NCBI RefSeq assembly: GCF_036226525.1
Contig: NZ_CP108487.1
Coordinates: 7,068,001-7,132,000, forward strand
DNA: 64,000 nucleotides
Source: Kribbella sp. NBC_01245
GTDB lineage: Bacteria > Actinomycetota > Actinomycetes > Propionibacteriales > Kribbellaceae
Direction of reading: 5' to 3'
This document shows positions 7,991 through 16,215 of this stretch, one piece after another (the first letter of the stretch is position 1; each line of letters opens with the position of its first letter). The position numbers were made by a program, and so were the translations under genes. The notes beneath the pieces were generated by a model. The model ran no database searches, was not told the DNA's origin, and was given only the letters and a program-made list of their open reading frames with translations.

Positions 7991-8920
7991 ATGACCGACC
8001 TGCACGTGGTGGATGCCACCGCGGCTCACGCCGACCAGCTCGTCACCGTGATCCACCACGCGTTCGCCAACCGCCGCACGCTGAGCCCGCCCTCGACCGC
8101 GCTGACCGAGACGGCCGCGTCGGTCGGCGCCGCCATCGCGTCGTACGGCGGTCTGCTCGCGACCATCGACGGCGTACCTGCCGGCGCGATGCTCTTCGAG
8201 GAGACGGACGACGTGCTCGGTCTGCGCCGGGTCTCGGTCGATCCGCGCTACCAGGGCCGGGGCGTCGCGTCCGCGCTGGTTGGTTGCGCCGAGGACGTCG
8301 CGCGCCGCCGTGGGCTGCGCCGGGTGCGGTTGTCGGCGCGGACGGAGCTGCCCGAGACGGTGGAGTTCTGGCGTCGCCGGGGCTATTCGGTGGTCGAGAA
8401 GCGCTCGGTTGACGTCGTCTTCGCGAAGGCGATGCCGTTGGAGCTGAGCGTGCCGACCGCGGACGAGATGCGCGAGATCGGCAGTGTGCTCGCGGGGCAG
8501 TTGCGGGCCGGGGATGTGCTGGTGTTGTCGGGTGATCTCGGCGCGGGCAAGACCACCTTCACGCAGGGGCTCGGTGCCGGGTTGAAGGTCCGGGGCAACA
8601 TCACCTCGCCGACGTTCGTCATTTCCCGGGTGCATCCGTCGCTGGCTGGTGGTCCCGCGTTGGTGCATGTGGACGCCTATCGCGTCGGTGGCGTCGCCGA
8701 GCTGGACGATCTCGACCTGGACGCGAGTCTGGACGAGGCAGTCACAGTGGTGGAATGGGGTCACGGCCTGGCCGAGACGCTCGCGCCGGATCGCCTCGAC
8801 ATCGTGCTGACGCGTGGGGACGACGATTCGGACGAGACTCGCGGGCTGCGGATCACTCCGGTCGGACCGCGCTGGGCCGAGGCCGGACTCAATGAACTCG
8901 TCGTCGTGGGACAGGGCTGA
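7991..8920 (+). CDS. tsaE: GNAT acetyltransferase-TsaE fusion (t6A biosynthesis ATPase)
   Basis: This 309-residue protein is a fusion. Residues 1-147 are a GNAT acetyltransferase with the acetyl-CoA loop YQGRGVASALV (87-97) and an FWRRRGY C-terminal motif. Residues 149-309 are TsaE, with Walker A GDLGAGKTT (181-189), SPTF and VDAYR. TsaE is the ATPase that works with TsaB and TsaD to form N6-threonylcarbamoyladenosine at tRNA position 37. No Shine-Dalgarno is visible before the ATG, because the TnpB element ends within about 8 bases of it; the start may now be read leaderless or poorly. Confidence 0.92.
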   Translation: MTDLHVVDATAAHADQLVTVIHHAFANRRTLSPPSTALTETAASVGAAIASYGGLLATIDGVPAGAMLFEETDDVLGLRRVSVDPRYQGRGVASALVGCAEDVARRRGLRRVRLSARTELPETVEFWRRRGYSVVEKRSVDVVFAKAMPLELSVPTADEMREIGSVLAGQLRAGDVLVLSGDLGAGKTTFTQGLGAGLKVRGNITSPTFVISRVHPSLAGGPALVHVDAYRVGGVAELDDLDLDASLDEAVTVVEWGHGLAETLAPDRLDIVLTRGDDDSDETRGLRITPVGPRWAEAGLNELVVVGQG

Positions 8921-8928
8921 AACTCCTT

Positions 8929-9615
8929 ATGCTATTAGCTTTTGACACCTCCAGTGCTGCCGTGACGGTTGCCCTTTCTACTCCTACGGGCGCGGTGGTT
9001 GCGTCCTCGTCGTCGGTGGACGCGTTGCGGCATGGGGAGTTGCTGGCGCCTGCGATCGCTGCTGCCTTGTCCGAGGCGGGGTGCGGGCCTCGGGACTTGA
9101 CGCGGATTGCTGTTGGTACTGGGCCTGGGCCGTTCACTGGGCTTCGGGTTGGGCTGGTGACGGGTCGGACGATGGCTGAGGTGCTGGGCATCCCGCTGGT
9201 TGGTGTGTGCAGTTTGGACGTCATTGCGCGGGCGTCGACGGTTGACGGGCCGGTGGCGGTTGCTACGGACGCTCGGCGCAAGGAGATCTACTGGGCGCTG
9301 TACGACGCTCCTGCGGCTGACGGCGGTCGTCGACGCCTGGAAGGCCCTGCAGTGGACAAGCCGGCCGACGTCGCCCACGTCCTCGCCGGTCTCCCCGTAA
9401 TCGGCCGAGGCGCCACTCTGTACTCCACGGCCCTACAACTCCCTGAAGCCCCTGCGGCCTCTGCTGCTTCTGCGGCTTCGGGGGACGAGTACCCGTCGGC
9501 AGAAACGCTTGCCCGCGGTGTAGCCGACGGAACCCTCAGCACCGGCCCCGCGGACCCCCTCTACCTACGCCGCCCAGACGTCACCATGTCCACCGGCCCA
9601 AAGAGCGTCCTATGA
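8929..9615 (+). CDS. tsaB: tRNA threonylcarbamoyladenosine biosynthesis protein TsaB
   Basis: The 228-residue ASKHA-fold protein starts MLLAFDTSS, and its GTGPGPFTGLRVG loop is diagnostic of TsaB. TsaB has no catalysis of its own and acts as the dimerisation partner of TsaD. It follows tsaE by 8 bases. The first 400 bases favour codons ending in G or T, and the last 270 bases shift to C-ending codons. A perfect hairpin begins 27 bases after the stop. Confidence 0.95.
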   Translation: MLLAFDTSSAAVTVALSTPTGAVVASSSSVDALRHGELLAPAIAAALSEAGCGPRDLTRIAVGTGPGPFTGLRVGLVTGRTMAEVLGIPLVGVCSLDVIARASTVDGPVAVATDARRKEIYWALYDAPAADGGRRRLEGPAVDKPADVAHVLAGLPVIGRGATLYSTALQLPEAPAASAASAASGDEYPSAETLARGVADGTLSTGPADPLYLRRPDVTMSTGPKSVL

Positions 9616-9642
9616 CGCCCCTCCCGCCTGCAGCCTTTCGCC

Positions 9643-9743
9643 CATCCTTTGCGACGAGTGGACCCGTTTTGCCGCTCGTCCGCTACCTGTCAGGTGCAGG
9701 CTGCCTTGCAGCGGCAAAACGGGTCCACTCGTCGCAAAGGATG
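9643..9743. terminator. Perfect 34-bp inverted repeat between tsaB and rimI
   Basis: The arms at 9643-9676 and 9710-9743 are identical in reverse complement over all 34 bases, with a 33-base loop. They contain CATCCTTTGCGACGAGTGG. The stem is far longer than a normal terminator and lies inside an otherwise continuous operon, so it may attenuate, or it may be a small inverted repeat element. Confidence 0.75.
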
Positions 9744-9793
9744 AACGCTAGCGGGCGAGCGCGTTCCGGCCTCCGGATGCGGGTGGTGTGCTG

Positions 9794-10249
9794 ATGCGGC
9801 CCGCGATTCGGCCTGCCGTGGCGGCCGACCTGGATGGCGTGGTGGCGTTGGACGCCCAGTGTTTTGGTGCGTCGGCGTGGAGTCGGTCCTCCTGGATCGA
9901 CGAGTTCGCCCGCGTTGGTGTGGATCGGCTCGTGCTGGTGGCTGACGAGGGCGCGGTGGTCGGGTATGTCGTACTGCTGGTGCCACCCGCCGCCGAAGAC
10001 CCGGTCGACCTGACCCGGATCGCCGTCGTGCCGGCAGAGCGCCGTACCGGCATCGGGGCGCAGTTGACCACCGCCGCGCTGGCCGCCGTACCGGGCCGGA
10101 CCGTTTTGCTGGAAGTTGCTGAAGGCAATGAACACGCCCGGCGCCTGTATGCGGCGCATGGCTTTGTGGAGATCAGCCGCCGGCGCGGGTATTACCCCGG
10201 ACCGCAGGACGCGTTGATCCTTTCTCTGGAACAAAAGGCTGACAGATGA
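9794..10249 (+). CDS. rimI: Ribosomal protein S18-alanine N-acetyltransferase RimI
   Basis: This 151-residue GNAT protein has the RimI features: an acetyl-CoA loop (RRTGIGAQL), LLEVAEGNEHARRLYAAHGF and the C-terminal RRRGYYPGPQDALI stretch, which fits the family's conserved YY..PQDAL(V/I)M. RimI acetylates the N-terminus of S18 and is commonly encoded between tsaB and tsaD. The ATG at 9794 is preferred; an in-frame GTG lies two codons upstream. It overlaps tsaD by 4 bases (ATGA). Confidence 0.92.
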   Translation: MRPAIRPAVAADLDGVVALDAQCFGASAWSRSSWIDEFARVGVDRLVLVADEGAVVGYVVLLVPPAAEDPVDLTRIAVVPAERRTGIGAQLTTAALAAVPGRTVLLEVAEGNEHARRLYAAHGFVEISRRRGYYPGPQDALILSLEQKADR

Positions 10250-11301
10250 CGAAGACGCAGGAACCGTTGATCCTCGGGATCGAGACGTCGTGTGACGAGA
10301 CCGGTGTCGGCATCGTGCGCGGGCAGACCCTGCTGGCCGATGCGATCGCGTCGAGTGTCGAGGAGCATGCGCGCTTCGGTGGCGTCGTCCCCGAGGTGGC
10401 GAGCCGGGCGCACCTCGAGGCGATGGTGCCGACGATCCGCCGGGCCTGCGAGACGGCCGGCGTGAAGCCAAGCGACCTGGACGCGATCGCCGTCACCAGC
10501 GGCCCGGGCCTGGCCGGCGCGCTCCTGGTCGGCGTGGCAGCGGCGAAAGGCCTCGCGCTCTCGCTGGACAAGCCTTTGTACGGCGTGAACCACCTGGCGG
10601 CGCACGTCGCGGTCGACACGTTGGAGCACGGCGACCTTCCCAAGGGCTGCATCGCGATGCTGGTATCCGGCGGGCATTCGTCGCTGCTGGCGGTCGAGGA
10701 CATCACCGTCGGCGTGCTGCCGATGGGCGCCACGATCGACGACGCCGCGGGCGAGGCCTTCGACAAAGTGGCGCGCGTGCTGGGGCTGCCGTTCCCCGGC
10801 GGTCCATATGTCGACAAGGCGGCAAAGGACGGGGATCGGCTCTACGTACGCTTCCCGCGCGGCCTGACGAGCAACAAAGACCTCGAGCGGCACCGGTTCG
10901 ACTTCTCGTTCTCCGGCTTGAAGACCTCGGTGGCGCGATGGGTCGAGGCCCGTCGCCGCGATGGCGAGGACGTGCCCGTGCACCACGTCGCGGCGGCCTT
11001 CCAGGAGGCGGTCTGCGACGTACTGACGCGCAAGGCGATCGACGCCTGCAAGGACAGGGGATACGAGCACCTGCTGATCGGCGGCGGCGTCGCGGCGAAC
11101 TCCCGCCTCCGCGCGATGGCGGTCGAACGCTGCACCGAAGCCGGCATCGCCGTACGAGTGCCCCGCCCCGGCCTCTGCACCGACAACGGCGCGATGGTCG
11201 CCGCCCTCGGCTCCGAACTGGTCCGCGCCGGTATCGCGCCCTCGCCTCTCGGCCTGCCTGCCGACTCGTCCATGCCGATCACGGAAGTCCTCAACAAATG
11301 A
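10246..11301 (+). CDS. tsaD: tRNA N6-adenosine threonylcarbamoyltransferase TsaD
   Basis: The 351-residue Kae1/Qri7-family protein transfers the threonylcarbamoyl group to A37 of tRNAs reading ANN codons. It starts with LGIETSCDET, has the metal-binding histidines H116 and H120 in NHLAAH, SGPGLAGALLVG in the nucleotide region and a GGGVAANSRLR loop late in the protein. Its start overlaps rimI, and its stop overlaps the following acetyltransferase gene (ATGA at 11298). Confidence 0.97.
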   Translation: MTKTQEPLILGIETSCDETGVGIVRGQTLLADAIASSVEEHARFGGVVPEVASRAHLEAMVPTIRRACETAGVKPSDLDAIAVTSGPGLAGALLVGVAAAKGLALSLDKPLYGVNHLAAHVAVDTLEHGDLPKGCIAMLVSGGHSSLLAVEDITVGVLPMGATIDDAAGEAFDKVARVLGLPFPGGPYVDKAAKDGDRLYVRFPRGLTSNKDLERHRFDFSFSGLKTSVARWVEARRRDGEDVPVHHVAAAFQEAVCDVLTRKAIDACKDRGYEHLLIGGGVAANSRLRAMAVERCTEAGIAVRVPRPGLCTDNGAMVAALGSELVRAGIAPSPLGLPADSSMPITEVLNK

Positions 11302-11795
11302 CCGTCCTCGCAAAACTCCCCGCTGTTATTGATGGGCTCGTCGATGGTGAGTACGTCGTCGACGACGATCCGGCGCGGCTCGATCTCGACGTCATCCACG
11401 GCTTCCTTCGTACGTCGTACTGGTCGCCGAACGTCCCTCGTGACGTGGTCGAACGCGCCATCGCCAACAGCGTCTCCGTCGGTCTCTACGCACCAGACGA
11501 TCGCCAAGTCGGCTTCGCCCGGCTCGTCACCGATCGGGCCACCTTTGCCTGGCTCGCGGATGTGTTCGTCCTAGAGTCCGAACGCGGTCGCGGTCTGGGC
11601 CGATTCCTCGTCTCGTCGACCTTGGCCCACCCGGACCTGACCGCCGTACGTCGCGTCATGCTGGCAACGGCCGACGCCCACGACCTCTACCGCTCCTACG
11701 GCTTCGCGGACCTGGAAGTCCCCAGCCGCTACCTGGCCGTAGTCCGCACCCCCGCCGACCTCTACGGCCCCCTCCCACCCGAGCCGAACCGGTGA
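11298..11795 (+). CDS. GNAT-family N-acetyltransferase
   Basis: The 165-residue protein contains the motif SERGRGLGRFLV (acetyl-CoA loop), then LATADAHDLYRSYGF, placing it in the GNAT superfamily near the YjdJ/arsinothricin-type acetyltransferases. The ATG at 11298 sits in an ATGA overlap with tsaD, and its own stop overlaps the next gene as GTGA. A longer upstream frame exists only because tsaD lies in another frame. The acceptor substrate is unknown. Confidence 0.88.
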   Translation: MTVLAKLPAVIDGLVDGEYVVDDDPARLDLDVIHGFLRTSYWSPNVPRDVVERAIANSVSVGLYAPDDRQVGFARLVTDRATFAWLADVFVLESERGRGLGRFLVSSTLAHPDLTAVRRVMLATADAHDLYRSYGFADLEVPSRYLAVVRTPADLYGPLPPEPNR

Positions 11796-12613
11796 GTTCG
11801 CAACGTCCACGGATCGACCTGGTCGCGTCGCCGCGGAACGCTTCGGACCTCATCCTGTTCGCCCACGGCGGTCTGGCCGACTCGACCGATGACCCGCACG
11901 CGTGGCGCGGCCCGATCCTGCGGATGTGGCCTTTCGCCGCGGCGGCCAAGCAGGTCGATCGCTCCGCCCTGGTCGGCCTGATCCGCTACCGCTACCGCGG
12001 CTGGAATGGCACTGCCGCCGATCCCTCCGCCGACCTGCGCCTAGTCCTCGACCGACTACCCGCACAAATCAGCCGGGTAGTCCTGATCGGCCATTCCATG
12101 GGCGGTCGCGCAGTAGTTGCCCAAGGCAATCACCCAAAGGTCGTCGGCGTGCTCGGCCAAGCCCCCTGGCTCCCCGAAGAAGAACCTTCCCCCTGGCATC
12201 CTCCCCAAGAGCCCGCTGCTAACTCCACCGGTGACTCCATCGGCGACCTCGCCGGTGGCCCTGCCGGTGGTCCGATCGTGTTCGCGCACGGGGATCAGGA
12301 CCGCATCACCGATCCGGCGTTGACCGCGGCCTTCGCGGACCGGCTTCGCCTCGCGGGCATTCCGGTCGCCGTGCTCCGGGTCGAAGGTGAGCAGCACGCG
12401 ATGCTCCACCGCGCCACCGACTGGACCGAACTGGTCCGCCGATTCATCCGGCACACCCTCGGCCCTGGCGACACCTTCCTCAAGGAAACCGTGACAACCG
12501 AGCTCTCCCGCTCGGACCCGCTGCCGCGCTGGGCTCGTCCCGGCGCGATCACCACCGGCGTACTCGAAACAGCCCGCGGCCGCCTGACCCAACGCATCAC
12601 CGGTCACCTCTGA
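11792..12613 (+). CDS. Alpha/beta hydrolase
   Basis: This 273-residue protein has LFAHGG as the oxyanion-side strand, the nucleophile elbow GHSMGGRAV and the acid/His pair in FAHGDQDRITDP and EGEQHAML. These describe a compact alpha/beta hydrolase of the dienelactone hydrolase or lysophospholipase type. About 70 residues after the catalytic His (from HTLGPGD) match no domain I know. It ends the operon that began at alr. Confidence 0.85.
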   Translation: MSSQRPRIDLVASPRNASDLILFAHGGLADSTDDPHAWRGPILRMWPFAAAAKQVDRSALVGLIRYRYRGWNGTAADPSADLRLVLDRLPAQISRVVLIGHSMGGRAVVAQGNHPKVVGVLGQAPWLPEEEPSPWHPPQEPAANSTGDSIGDLAGGPAGGPIVFAHGDQDRITDPALTAAFADRLRLAGIPVAVLRVEGEQHAMLHRATDWTELVRRFIRHTLGPGDTFLKETVTTELSRSDPLPRWARPGAITTGVLETARGRLTQRITGHL

Positions 12614-13656
12614 CGACCTGCCGGCTGCAGCGCGGGGAAGTGCGCGACAGCAGAGTTCAAAGCCTGCGACCGGACTGCACCGCTCGGTCAACAGGAAGCG
12701 GCCAGCGGCCGGCCGGTTCCAGAACACAGCAAACCCTCCCCGGGTAAACACCCGAGAACACCCACATGGCCAAGGCAAGAAGCCTCACGCCGCCCGAAAT
12801 CAGCTGCAGCCGGTCGAGTGGTTGGAGTGAGATCGGCTGGAACGTGGGTGGTCGGGCCGGGGTGGAGTGGTATCGCTGAAGCCTGCGAGGTTGCCGGGGA
12901 CTGTCAGAGCCGGTGCCGGTGGCGGAGCAGACGGCATCTTGCCCGGGATCTGTGCCAGTACTAGTTCGGCCCTTCGCAAGCCTCAGCCGCACCTTGACTC
13001 CAGCCCCGGCCCGACCTCCCGTTCCAGTTGAAGGTCCAGTTCGAACCGAGATCGCGTAACCGCAGCATGGTCATCCGCAGGCCGTGGAACGCCGCGGGCG
13101 CACAATCGCCCGCGAGCGCCCTGCCGCCGCTCGGCAACCCGCAGCCGGGGAAACACACCCGGCCCAGGAAGCGCGCGGACCCGTCCATCCGCCCCGGCCA
13201 TCGTCGCTCCAAGCCGGAGCGAGGCGCGGGCGGGCACGGCCGTGGGCGCCACCACGACCGCGCCCGCCGGCGCCTCAACGGCCGGGCGCATAGGCGGATG
13301 CGCGCTCCCGGCCGAGGTGGGCGGAGGTCTTAGTGGCGAGTGACCGCCTGGTCGCGGCAACGGACGCAGCACCTCGCCCATCGGCTTTGCAGACGGCCAC
13401 TCGCTCATGACTCGAACATACATTCGAATAGAAGCGAAGTCAACTCCCGTCCTGACACACAGCATGCCCGTCGCCACCGACAGAAACCGTCAGCCCGATA
13501 CCGCCGAGGGCCCGCGCTCCTCAGCGAGACGGGAAACGCGACGGTGAGATGGTCACAAGGGACCGATGAACCGCGACACGCCGCGTCACAAGGGCCCGAT
13601 GAACGGAATACCGACACGCGGGGGCAGGGCGTGGCGGGTGCCCGGGGGTGTTGGGG
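12614..13656. other. 1.04-kb region without a recognisable gene
   Basis: Several open frames exist on both strands (for example leftwards 12657-12992, 12961-13278 and 12983-13408), but none shows a known domain or convincing continuity. A LexA-like box at 13412-13427 lies directly in front of an ATG at 13408 on the minus strand, so the region could hold a decayed or unknown SOS gene. A short direct repeat beginning TCACAAGGG occurs at 13553-13571 and 13586-13604. Confidence 0.5.
13412..13427 (-). promoter_or_regulatory. LexA/SOS-box candidate
   Basis: The sequence TCGAACATACATTCGA matches the actinobacterial LexA consensus TCGAAC-N4-GTTCGA at 11 of 12 defined positions and is itself an inverted repeat. 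On the minus strand it ends 3 bases before an ATG (13408), where LexA would block a leaderless transcript. I cannot name the gene it would control. Confidence 0.5.
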
Positions 13657-14877
13657 TCAGGGGAGGCGGCGGCAGGTGTAGGCGACGGCGTCTCGGCCGA
13701 TGCGGGTGATGATGAGGGTGGCGGAGGCGGGGCCTTTGGGGGTCAGTTTGCGGCGGAGTTGGGCCGGGTCGACGTCGATGCCGCGCTTCTTGATCTCGAT
13801 GGTGCCGATGCCCTCGGAACGTACCCAAGCGCGTAAGGCCTTCTCTTTGTATGGGACCTCGCCCAGCACCTCGTAGGCGGAGGCCAGTGGTGTCTGGACG
13901 TACGTATCGCCAGTCACGTACGCGATCCGCGGGTCCAGCAGCCAGCCGTCGACGGCAACCGCGACGGCTGTGACGAGGCCCGCTCGCACGATCGCGCCGT
14001 CCGGTTCGTAGATGTACCGCCCGACAGCGCCGACGACCGCCTCTGGCGCCTCGGTCACGGTCACCACTCCAGCAAACGCATCCGCATCACCCGAGCCGAT
14101 CGCATCAGGCAAAGGCGAGGTGGGCAGGCCTAGGAGGGTGGCGCGGCGGGGCGTGGGGGAGGCTAGGGGGCCGGACCAGAGGGCGGCTTCTTTGACTTCG
14201 CCGGCGTCGCTCACCCATTCGGCTTCCACACCTTCGGGTACGGCGTCGTGGGGGATGCCGGGCGCGAGTTTGACGCAGGCCGTGCCCTCGAGCAGCGACG
14301 TCACGAAGGACCAGGGCGGCGAATAGGCGTTCGGGTCGAAGAGGCGGCGGCCTTCGGAACGACGGGCCGGGTCCGCGAACACCGCGTCGTACGGCGTGAG
14401 GTCGATCGACTGGACGTCGCCGGTGATAACCGTGCCGGGTAGTCCGAGGGTGGCGAGATTGGCCCGGGCGGCTTCGGCGGTGGCCTCGTCGCGTTCGACG
14501 CCCGTGACGGTGAGACCCGCGCGGGCCATCGCGATCAGGTCGCCGCCGATGCCGCAACCCAGGTCGACCACCGAGGCGCCGGGCAGGACCGAGGCCAGTC
14601 GCCGGGCGCGGTGTACGCCGACGGTGGTGCGAGTCGCCTGCTCGAGGCCGTCTGGCGTGAAGTACATCCGACCGGCGTCGTCCGCCCCGAACTTGGCGAC
14701 GGCCCGATGCCGTAGCGAGGCCTGCGTGACAGCGGCGGTCACCACGGTGGCGTCGTACCGCTTGCGCAGTTTCGCGACCAGAGCCAGCTCCGAACCCGGT
14801 GAGAAGAGCGCGCAGGCCTCGGAGAGCGCCTCGGCACCGGGAGGCGCCAGCAGCGACAGGATCGACTCGGGATTCAC
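13657..14877 (-). CDS. Class I SAM-dependent methyltransferase with THUMP-like C-terminal domain
   Basis: The 406-residue protein has a Rossmann methyltransferase core with motif I VVDLGCGIGGDLIAMA (near residue 105), the acidic motif II in GVERDE, and DAVFADPARR in place of a classical DPPY, typical of RNA-type methyltransferases. The C-terminal region (from about 310) resembles the THUMP-like domain that accompanies this actinobacterial family, suggesting an RNA substrate. The target is undefined. Confidence 0.8.
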   Translation of the reverse strand: MNPESILSLLAPPGAEALSEACALFSPGSELALVAKLRKRYDATVVTAAVTQASLRHRAVAKFGADDAGRMYFTPDGLEQATRTTVGVHRARRLASVLPGASVVDLGCGIGGDLIAMARAGLTVTGVERDEATAEAARANLATLGLPGTVITGDVQSIDLTPYDAVFADPARRSEGRRLFDPNAYSPPWSFVTSLLEGTACVKLAPGIPHDAVPEGVEAEWVSDAGEVKEAALWSGPLASPTPRRATLLGLPTSPLPDAIGSGDADAFAGVVTVTEAPEAVVGAVGRYIYEPDGAIVRAGLVTAVAVAVDGWLLDPRIAYVTGDTYVQTPLASAYEVLGEVPYKEKALRAWVRSEGIGTIEIKKRGIDVDPAQLRRKLTPKGPASATLIITRIGRDAVAYTCRRLP

Positions 14878-14922
14878 CCCGTCAGTCTGCCTGCCGAGTC
14901 GGCGCCACCCGGTGCCGGTACG

Positions 14923-15384
14923 TCAGCGGACCTTGTAGCAGAGCTCGCTGTAGCGCTTGGTGTTGACGTTGTAGAGGCGCCACTGCATGGACTTGCGGGT
15001 GAGCGGGCCGTAGATGCCCGTCGGCTGGACGCCGCCGTGGCGCTGCACGGCCTTGACCTTTTCGCGGGTCAGGGTCCCGTAGATACCGTCCTCGACGATG
15101 TCGCCGTCGTCGTAGCAATAGGCGATGGTCTTCTGCAGCCAGAGCACGGCGGTGTTGCGGTCGCCGAGCTCCAGGTAGCAGCCGAACGACGACTTGCCCG
15201 CCGGGGCGTCGTACCCAGGGGTGTTCAGGAACCACCCGTTGCCCAGGTTGGTGGACTTTAGCTTGGTGCAGTTCGGTGTGGCGGCTGTAGGTGTGGCCGC
15301 GTTGGCGGGCCCGGCCACGGTCAGCGCCGAACCGAGTGCGGTGATCGCGAGGGCGGCGGCGGCCGCCTTACGTGTGATCCGCAT
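14923..15384 (-). CDS. Secreted peptidoglycan-binding-like protein, copy A
   Basis: The 153-residue protein has a Sec signal peptide (RITRKAAAAALAITALG, cleavage after ANA near residue 31). The mature domain has two short repeats with the pattern of PG_binding_1 domains: VLWLQKTIAYCYDDGDIVEDGIYG and VKAVQRHGGVQPTGIYGPLT. The conserved feature is a DGxYGxxT turn after an xLQ helix. Several Cys may form disulfides. The ATG at 15384 is preceded by GGGAGGA. It is a paralogue of the next gene upstream (15466-15951). Confidence 0.75.
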   Translation of the reverse strand: MRITRKAAAAALAITALGSALTVAGPANAATPTAATPNCTKLKSTNLGNGWFLNTPGYDAPAGKSSFGCYLELGDRNTAVLWLQKTIAYCYDDGDIVEDGIYGTLTREKVKAVQRHGGVQPTGIYGPLTRKSMQWRLYNVNTKRYSELCYKVR

Positions 15385-15465
15385 GATGGTGGTTCCTCCC
15401 CAAGTAGATGGCATACGACTTCTACGACGTCATGGACCGCTGTCAGGTTGGAACCCGGCCGAAAA

Positions 15466-15951
15466 TCAGAACGGGCTGTAACACTTCTGGCTCCAGGTCT
15501 TGCTGTACGAGTTGTAGAGCCGCCAGTTCATGCCCGAGCGGGTTTTGGGGCCGTAGACGCCGTCGACGGTCAGACCGTGGCGGCGCTGGGCCTCCTTCAC
15601 CGCGGCGAACGTGCGAGCGCCGTACTTGCCGTCGATCACCAGGCCGGCCCGGTAGCAGTAGTTCAGGTTGCGCTGGAGGGCCTTGATCGCGGCGGGCGGG
15701 TCGCCGAACGGGTTCGCCGGGTCGCGGTGCGGCAGGTCGCCGAGCTTCAGGTTGCAGTTGGTCGCGCCGTTCGTCTCCCACTGGGTCGGGAGGTTCGCAT
15801 ACCAATTGTTGGCGGTGTGCTTGAAGCTGCTCGTCTGGCACTGCTCCAGAGCGGCGTCGGCCCGTGGTTGCGGCGCGGCGGAGGCGGTGACAGCGGCCGT
15901 GGTCACGGCCAGCAGGGCGGTCGCGCAGACAGCGGTGATGCGAACGAACAT
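15466..15951 (-). CDS. Secreted peptidoglycan-binding-like protein, copy B
   Basis: The 161-residue protein has a signal peptide (VRITAVCATALLAVTTAAVTASA) and then the same two half-repeats as copy A: IKALQRNLNYCYRAGLVIDGKYGARTF and KEAQRRHGLTVDGVYGPKTRSGMNWRLYN. Copy A shares the ending WRLYN...Y followed by a Cys. The pair lies in tandem on the minus strand and probably arose by duplication. The domain type suggests cell-wall binding; no catalytic domain is attached. Confidence 0.75.
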   Translation of the reverse strand: MFVRITAVCATALLAVTTAAVTASAAPQPRADAALEQCQTSSFKHTANNWYANLPTQWETNGATNCNLKLGDLPHRDPANPFGDPPAAIKALQRNLNYCYRAGLVIDGKYGARTFAAVKEAQRRHGLTVDGVYGPKTRSGMNWRLYNSYSKTWSQKCYSPF

Positions 15952-16048
15952 GGTCGGCTCCCGAGTGTGAACGGCCCGGCGATCGGGTCTTTGGTTGTCA
16001 GACGTCGCCCGGGTGGCACTTGGTTGTTGCGAATCGACGGCGAGTTGT

Positions 16049-16075
16049 TTGGCACTCGAGTTGACCGAGTGCTAA
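16049..16075 (+). promoter_or_regulatory. CIRCE operator (HrcA site)
   Basis: TTGGCACTC and GAGTGCTAA, separated by 9 bases, match the CIRCE consensus TTAGCACTC-N9-GAGTGCTAA with one mismatch. It overlaps the -35 element of the groES promoter, so HrcA binding would repress the operon until heat shock. Confidence 0.9.
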
Positions 16076-16089
16076 TCGCGGCCTAGATT
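16061..16089 (+). promoter_or_regulatory. groES-groEL promoter
   Basis: A TTGACC -35 box (16061-16066) and a TAGATT -10 box (16084-16089) are spaced by 17 bases, a good housekeeping-sigma promoter. It lies within the CIRCE region and gives a leader of about 120 bases before groES. Confidence 0.75.
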
Positions 16090-16094
16090 CGGTG

Positions 16095-16121
16095 TTGGCA
16101 CTCTCTACCCGAGGGTGCCAG
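16095..16121 (+). promoter_or_regulatory. Second, degenerate CIRCE-like element
   Basis: TTGGCACTC, 9 spacer bases and GGGTGCCAG form a second inverted repeat 46 bases after the start of the first. The left half is identical to that of the first CIRCE and the right half diverges. It sits at the expected transcription start, where a second repressor dimer could bind. Confidence 0.6.
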
Positions 16122-16215
16122 CGACCAGGTGTCTCCGACCCCCGCGACGGCGGTGACCGAAGGTCAAATCAAGACATAAAAGCCACACATAGAACTCGAC
16201 CGTGGAGGTCAGCAA

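Noticed and set aside
13553..13604. Direct repeat TCACAAGGG(A/C)CCGATGAAC as an insertion-sequence end or CRISPR unit
   Set aside because: There are only two short copies 33 bases apart, with no inverted end or nearby transposase.
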